From Hymenolepis diminuta (taxonomy: Eukaryota; Platyhelminthes; Cestoda; Cyclophyllidea; Hymenolepididae), in NCBI GenBank assembly GCA_900708905.1, contig CAADRB010000028.1, forward strand, positions 731,655-795,654: a stretch of DNA of 64,000 bases. The letters are read 5' to 3'. The notes under the pieces are model-generated. The model did not search any database. It was not told where the DNA came from and was given only the letters and a program-made list of their open reading frames with translations. Made by a program: the position numbers and the translations under genes. Positions 60,901 through 64,000 of this stretch are shown in pieces (the stretch's first letter is position 1; each line of letters opens with the position of its first letter).

Positions 60901-63143
60901 AGAATGAAATATAACATTTTTAAGAGCATGGTAAGGACGAAAATATGATTGCCCATTATTCTTCAACGATGAATCAGACTGCGAATCAGGCTGAAATTTA
61001 AAGGAATACTTTAATAAACGAAGGGTAAGAATCCATGAACATACTATTCAAAATAAGTAAATGGGTAACAAATTTCAAATGAAATGAATAACTGAGTCTT
61101 GGACAGAAAATAAAATTAACATTTAATTTGATTTTTACAAACATTTTTAAATGGGGAAAGCATCAAAGACAACTGAATTAACAAAGACAAAAGGGCAGAA
61201 AACTCTAACTGATGAAAGAGAATTGTGTTCATTTGTTAATAAGTACTGAATGCGTGTTAAGTAAATCGATACAATCCTAGAGTTTGTGACAAACTAGCGC
61301 AAGGAAAAAGTGTACGAAAAATCTCGGCCAAAATCACGGAAGATGAGGAAACACTAAAGGTGAATTCGACGTTGAAATTCGTTGGGGAAACTTATGGAAA
61401 TAATGCCCAAACACATCTCATTTGCTCATATCAAAACAAAAGTCTTAGAAGCTTCTGAATTTCCACCAATTTAGAACATGTCATCAATCGGCCGAACTTT
61501 TAAGCCCAATAATGAATACTGGCGCCTTCAGGTAGAATTCAGTTAAATAAAAGGTACAAATTTTTACTGCAGTCATTAATAACTAAAAGGTGCAATCCTT
61601 CCATAAACAAATGATTTTATTAAATGCACTGAATTATAAGATCGTACCAAATATACCGCTTAGGCACGAGGTGTATAACATTAAATATTGCACTTAGTAA
61701 GGAAATGGAATTGGAAGATATCATTCCTGAAACCAACTATTTCTACATAACCAAATTGCGATTGGCAATACTTTGTACATAAGGCCCTAACGACGTGAAC
61801 CTTTGGGAGAGTTAGGAAGCCTAATGGAATATTTTTGGTGCACTAAAGGAAATTCGCAGAATTATCGATTATTAGATTCTCATGCTCACACCTGGAAGTG
61901 CAAGACCACCAGTGAAGAGCCAACCGCTGAAATTTTTAGCTAACTAGACAGCCGATCATCTACTACACCAACCGCATAAGTCTTCTACTTTCGTCCTGGA
62001 GTCCAGGTAGTTGTAGTTTAATAAAATGGCATCTAATTGTCATAAAAAAGGTAACACTGATCAAATGCGCCAGTGTTGTAGAGGTTAATGTGTATGGATT
62101 CGATGCTCATCGACACACATCTAGTGAAGGACATGATCAACCAGACTGATTAAAACTGGTCAAGAAGGGAGCAGCAGAATGAAAGTTACTAAACCAAGCC
62201 AAGCTAGTTTAAATTCCCAAGAAGTAAAGAAAAACTTTAGACGGATTCGTTCAAGAAAGACGAAATGCATTGATTCTAATTGAAGTAAATATTTACAGGA
62301 AAAAGATTTATTTATCCCATTGAAGGAACTATTATTCCGTAAATATAACGAAATTAAATGACTAAAAGTGGATAAAAGGCTTTAAATCTTAAAAATTGAA
62401 ATCTAACTGAATACCATCTTCAGTCTAACCTAATACCAATCTACCTTTCCCTACTTTGATTTTGGAAATATTCAATATGCAGATGGGAAGGCAAAAAGCA
62501 TCTACACAAAATTAAAAGGAAGAACGGTAAAATTAAATTAAAGACCTTAAAAAAATAAACCCGATTATCTGACCACATGAATAATCGGAAATCTATTACT
62601 ATCACCGCGAATAATATCCTTACCTACAGTAATCCAATACGTACTGTAGAAAATTAAGGTTGAGTATAGGAAAATATAAAAAGTTACCTAAAAATTAAAA
62701 ATTCATCTATCAGCATGCCATCCTCAATCCAAGGTAGATTGAATCCAAAAATAAATGGAACCTTTCAACATTATAACGACGATAAAAGAATACTGACACA
62801 ATGTTTTCCCTGATAAGGGAAGGAATCTGAAAAATAATATAGATAGCCTACCTTATTTTCCTTAATTGACGGATAGAAAACCAGTTCATTGGAAGCAGTT
62901 TTAGCCTCCGTGAGAGGATAGGGAGCAAACTTGGTTTCTGGGATGTTATCAATTGAATGTTCATCACTGAGTAGGGGACGACCACTGGCGCCCACGGCTG
63001 TACTCCTAGAGAAACGATTCCCATTCACCGTGGTCAGTGCAATCTGGTCCTTCTGTTGCTTTTCCGCCTCCCAGCGTTTTATGAGTTTGGCATGCATTTT
63101 CCCCAACTTCGCTATCTGTTTCTTTGAATTTGGATCAACGTGA
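42680..63143 (-). CDS. Gene B: C-terminal part of a large unidentified Ser/Gly/Asn-rich protein (at least five exons)
   Basis: Exons in order: 63143-62852, 59064-58699, 50626-50575, 47665-47396, 42942-42680. All have acceptor and donor dinucleotides and the phases close exactly, giving 413 codons and TGA at 42682-42680. The first exon begins in mid-codon, so the N-terminal part lies beyond 64 kb. It encodes a basic, helix-prone segment (KLGKMHAKLIKRWEAEKQQ) followed by a Ser/Pro-rich linker. The second encodes a Gly/Ala/Ser/Thr-rich stretch. The third and fourth form a tyrosine cluster (LYGNQYF and SYCNLYENG) and an Asn/Gly/Ser-rich stretch. The last encodes a Ser/Asn-rich tail. No membrane span is seen. 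The composition suggests a disordered scaffold or the cytoplasmic tail of a receptor or channel. Family not recognised. Confidence 0.6.
42943..44190 (-). other. Gene B intron DNA left of the mariner relic
   Basis: Contains one SINE-like remnant and a 61-codon plus-strand frame at 43200-43385 that meets a GTAAAA donor-like site near its end; see findings. Confidence 0.4.
43575..43660 (+). repeat. SINE-like repeat remnant
   Basis: Contains GGGTTTGAAATCCATCGG (decayed B box) and GTACATGTCCAGTGAAAGG, matching the start of the shared body. Confidence 0.4.
44192..44221. repeat. Mariner left terminal inverted repeat
   Basis: Begins CCTGAGGACACCTTACGCAC and runs into an A tract. It pairs imperfectly with the right end. 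Confidence 0.6.
44299..45356 (-). pseudogene. Mariner-type transposase pseudogene
   Basis: About 352 codons from ATG (45356) to TAA (44299), the family's usual length, but split by stops and frameshifts. Recognisable pieces: an N-terminal helix-turn-helix region (KIARSLVWKVRKELL), the linker MDENPGKSM, KENRL-like TQENRLMRAKRLLNKL, a block ending FFSDDK carrying the first acidic site, FQENSAPSH where the family has QDSAPSH, SPDLNSLHYYVWG where the family has an Asp before YYVWG, then KHLPNTKS and, after a shift, RIEWVIETEGGYVE. The second and third catalytic Asp are replaced by Asn (near 44630-44645) and His (codon 44516-44514). It cannot be active. Confidence 0.88.
45436..45464. repeat. Mariner right terminal inverted repeat
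   Basis: Read on the minus strand it gives CTGAAGACACTTATATTTTT, matching the left end at CTGA.GACAC and TTA. The outermost bases GTGTCTTCAGACAC are nearly palindromic, so the exact boundary is uncertain. Confidence 0.55.
45470..47395 (-). other. Gene B intron DNA right of the mariner relic
   Basis: AT-rich. It holds one 55-codon minus-strand frame (46324-46157) that looks coding; see its own entry. Nothing else was recognised. Confidence 0.4.
46157..46324 (-). CDS. Small open reading frame, 55 codons, function unknown
   Basis: ATG at 46324 to TAG at 46157. The product starts MEVNCLKHAINHHADT and ends RRLVEPNYVTP; it has three cysteines, no clear membrane span and reads like coding sequence (balanced codons, locally higher G+C). 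An acceptor-like TTATTTATAG precedes the ATG by nine bases, but in a phase that does not fit gene B. It may be a separate small gene, an alternative exon, or a fragment of an old element. Not recognised. Confidence 0.25.
   Translation of the reverse strand: MEVNCLKHAINHHADTSVVDLCIICTFHAFINIDKSAEVWKMFVRRLVEPNYVTP
47396..47665 (-). CDS. Gene B exon (Tyr cluster and Asn/Gly/Ser-rich)
   Basis: 270 nt, phase 1 in and phase 1 out. The acceptor is CTTTTAGTCAG and the donor TGCG|GTTAGT. If the 52-nt exon is skipped, the acceptor four bases earlier (CTTTTAG) gives phase 0 and also reads through. Encodes SYCNLYENG then Gly-, Ser- and Asn-rich runs. Other frames on this strand are also open in part, but only this frame joins by phase to the next exon. 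Confidence 0.65.
47670..50574 (-). other. Gene B intron (2.9 kb)
   Basis: AT-rich with short open frames only. No repeat or exon recognised. Confidence 0.45.
50575..50626 (-). CDS. Gene B small exon (52 nt)
   Basis: The acceptor is TTTTTGATAG and the donor GAAG|GTATGT. It starts in phase 0 and ends in phase 1, reading LSRQLYGNQYFDIFNSE. With this exon the next exon starts two AG dinucleotides later than the naive choice and the split codon becomes GAG (Glu). The phase fit supports it, but the exon is short and could be chance. Confidence 0.45.
56765..56934 (-). repeat. SINE-like repeat, copy 4
   Basis: Minus-strand reading: GTTAATCTGTCCGTCTG, AGAGTTCGATC (B-box-like), GTGCATACCCAGTGAGCA, CTGGCCAATTGCACCAGTTA and a tail with TAGCTACTTTCAT. 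Shares the body with the other copies. Confidence 0.6.
58058..58185 (+). repeat. SINE-like repeat remnant
   Basis: Contains CACATGTTCGACACCC (B-box-like) and ATGCACGCCAGTTAGAC, followed by a sequence resembling the tail of copy 4. Confidence 0.35.
58699..59064 (-). CDS. Gene B exon (Gly/Ser/Ala-rich)
   Basis: 366 nt, phase 0 at both ends, between acceptor CCATAG and donor GAG|GTGAGT. The 122 residues start SINGPSSLTQSG, include a DRLVAVRQSIDDG segment, and otherwise are low complexity. The frame is open throughout and the region is much richer in G+C than flanking DNA. Confidence 0.75.
60538..60729 (-). pseudogene. Possible Merlin/IS1016-type transposase fragment
   Basis: A 63-codon frame without a start includes NGPIRVVGEGCVVEV. 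Merlin-type transposases carry a glycine-rich segment followed by a VVEIDES-like motif that holds the first catalytic Asp. Here the Asp position is lost. The similarity is by eye over about 15 residues only. Confidence 0.2.
61888..61995 (-). repeat. tRNA-like repeat remnant
   Basis: Minus-strand reading: GCGGTTGGTGTAGTAGATGA and GGCTGTCTAGTTAGC, similar to other heads. The splice-like AG and GT borders inside it do not keep phase for gene B. Confidence 0.3.
62063..62196 (+). repeat. SINE-like repeat, copy 5
   Basis: TGGATTCGATGCTC resembles a B box. The body ACACATCTAGTGAAGGACA, GATCAACCAGACTGATTA and AACTGGTCAAGAAGGGAG is the fullest version of the shared tail seen here. Confidence 0.6.
62852..63143 (-). 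CDS. Gene B exon (basic helix plus linker)
   Basis: 292 nt: one base finishing a split codon, then 97 codons, ending AAG|GTAGGC in phase 0. The acceptor is a clean CTACTTTTCAG. The encoded segment opens HVDPNSKKQ and ends PSIKENK. Alternating basic and hydrophobic residues in its first 30 positions suggest an amphipathic or coiled helix. Confidence 0.72.
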
Positions 63144-64000
63144 CTGAAAAGTAGAGATGGAAAATTGGGGACATGTGGAGTAAATTTAACCAACGCTTAA
63201 TAATTTAGATTATTTGAGGAAAATATGAATAGTTTACCCTCGACATCAGAAATCTCACATTTATCTCCCTTAATTCATTTTCACGGATAGAATGGTAGTG
63301 AGAAAGATTTGCAGAAAAAATTGATAGCCCGTCCAAGATTGATATGCATAATTACCACGCTTCAAGACAAGGATTATTAAATCAAAGCCCTTTGATTCAA
63401 AGAGGCTTACGGTTTATAGATTAGGATACAAGGCTGGTTAAATTATAATAGTGCAAATAAATAATGATATAATCTTTATGTAATTTAAAGAAAAACGTCA
63501 AGACGGTAAAATAGTTCTTATATTAGAGCGAACTTAAAACCTTTTCAACAACATTACAGCCATAAAATTTTGTAAAGTTTTGATAGGTATACATTATCAA
63601 GAAATACTAATCTGCTGTCTAGTATAAAAGGAGAAACAGATCCTTAGCAAACTAAATAGTTCACATAGACTCCTCTACCTCACTCACGTAGATTAATCAA
63701 TCTAAATATCGAAATTCTAAGGCGTAGCAGCCGACCGGGGCCGATTTTGCGTTAATTCATCTTAGGACTAACTCAACAAACCTGCTATGATAGTCTATTG
63801 ACTTAAAGGCCTACTAAACCAAAGTGGATCTGCAAGTGCTATTTATGACAGCAGTCCAAAAAGCAGTAGGTCCGTTATCAAACAAGGGGAAAATTGAATT
63901 ATTTAATTCTTTCAATTTAAGGAGTAGTAGTCATTTTTTAGCAGACAAAGGCGTCGAACCATCTTTTAGTCCTTTATGGATACAAAAATCTCAGTCAATG
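63144..64000. other. Right edge: presumed gene B intron
   Basis: The first visible gene B exon starts in mid-codon, so another exon must lie upstream. I found no splice-flanked coding segment in phase 2 here. Confidence 0.4.

Larger units (their letters stand above)
59065..62851 (-). other. Gene B intron between its basic-helix and Gly/Ser-rich exons (3.8 kb)
   Basis: Contains two SINE-like copies (61.9 and 62.1 kb), a possible Merlin-type transposase relic (60.5-60.7 kb) and a 20-nt segment with excellent splice borders (62643-62624). Confidence 0.5.

Noticed and set aside
61890..61960. 35-nt splice-flanked minus segment in a gene B intron
   Set aside because: It would shift the frame, and the sequence overlaps a tRNA-like repeat remnant.

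Overview
This is eukaryotic DNA: clearly AT-rich and gene-poor, with coding exons separated by GT...AG introns. Several introns are only 31-38 nt long, next to others of 3-9 kb. That mixture, together with a degenerate mariner relic and a tRNA-like dispersed repeat, suggests a parasitic flatworm, most likely a tapeworm (Hymenolepis-like). This is inference from gene architecture; no species-specific marker was recognised.

Layout. (1) About 1.1-6.9 kb, minus strand: gene A, unidentified, with a signal peptide or signal anchor and very basic internal segments; it may run off the left edge. (2) About 6.9-30.9 kb: no convincing gene; AT-rich DNA with old dispersed repeats. (3) 30,950-31,850, plus strand: gene C, a complete six-exon synaptophysin-family gene (231 residues, four membrane spans), the best-supported gene here. 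(4) 31.9-42.6 kb: non-coding DNA with paired SINE-like copies near 34.1-34.4 kb and a 30-bp minisatellite around a 925-base run of N (36,218-37,142). (5) 42,680-63,143, minus strand: gene B, the C-terminal half or so of a large Ser/Gly/Asn-rich protein spread over at least five exons; its 5' end lies beyond the right edge. A dead mariner transposon (44.19-45.46 kb) and more SINE-like copies sit in its introns.

How the genes relate. This is not an operon and there is no sign that the three genes share a pathway. Gene C is a vesicle membrane protein. Gene A looks like a secretory-pathway product. Gene B looks like an intracellular, mostly disordered region. The splice phases agree across every join proposed, which is the main internal evidence for the gene models. 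No rRNA, intact tRNA, CRISPR array or prokaryotic feature was seen.
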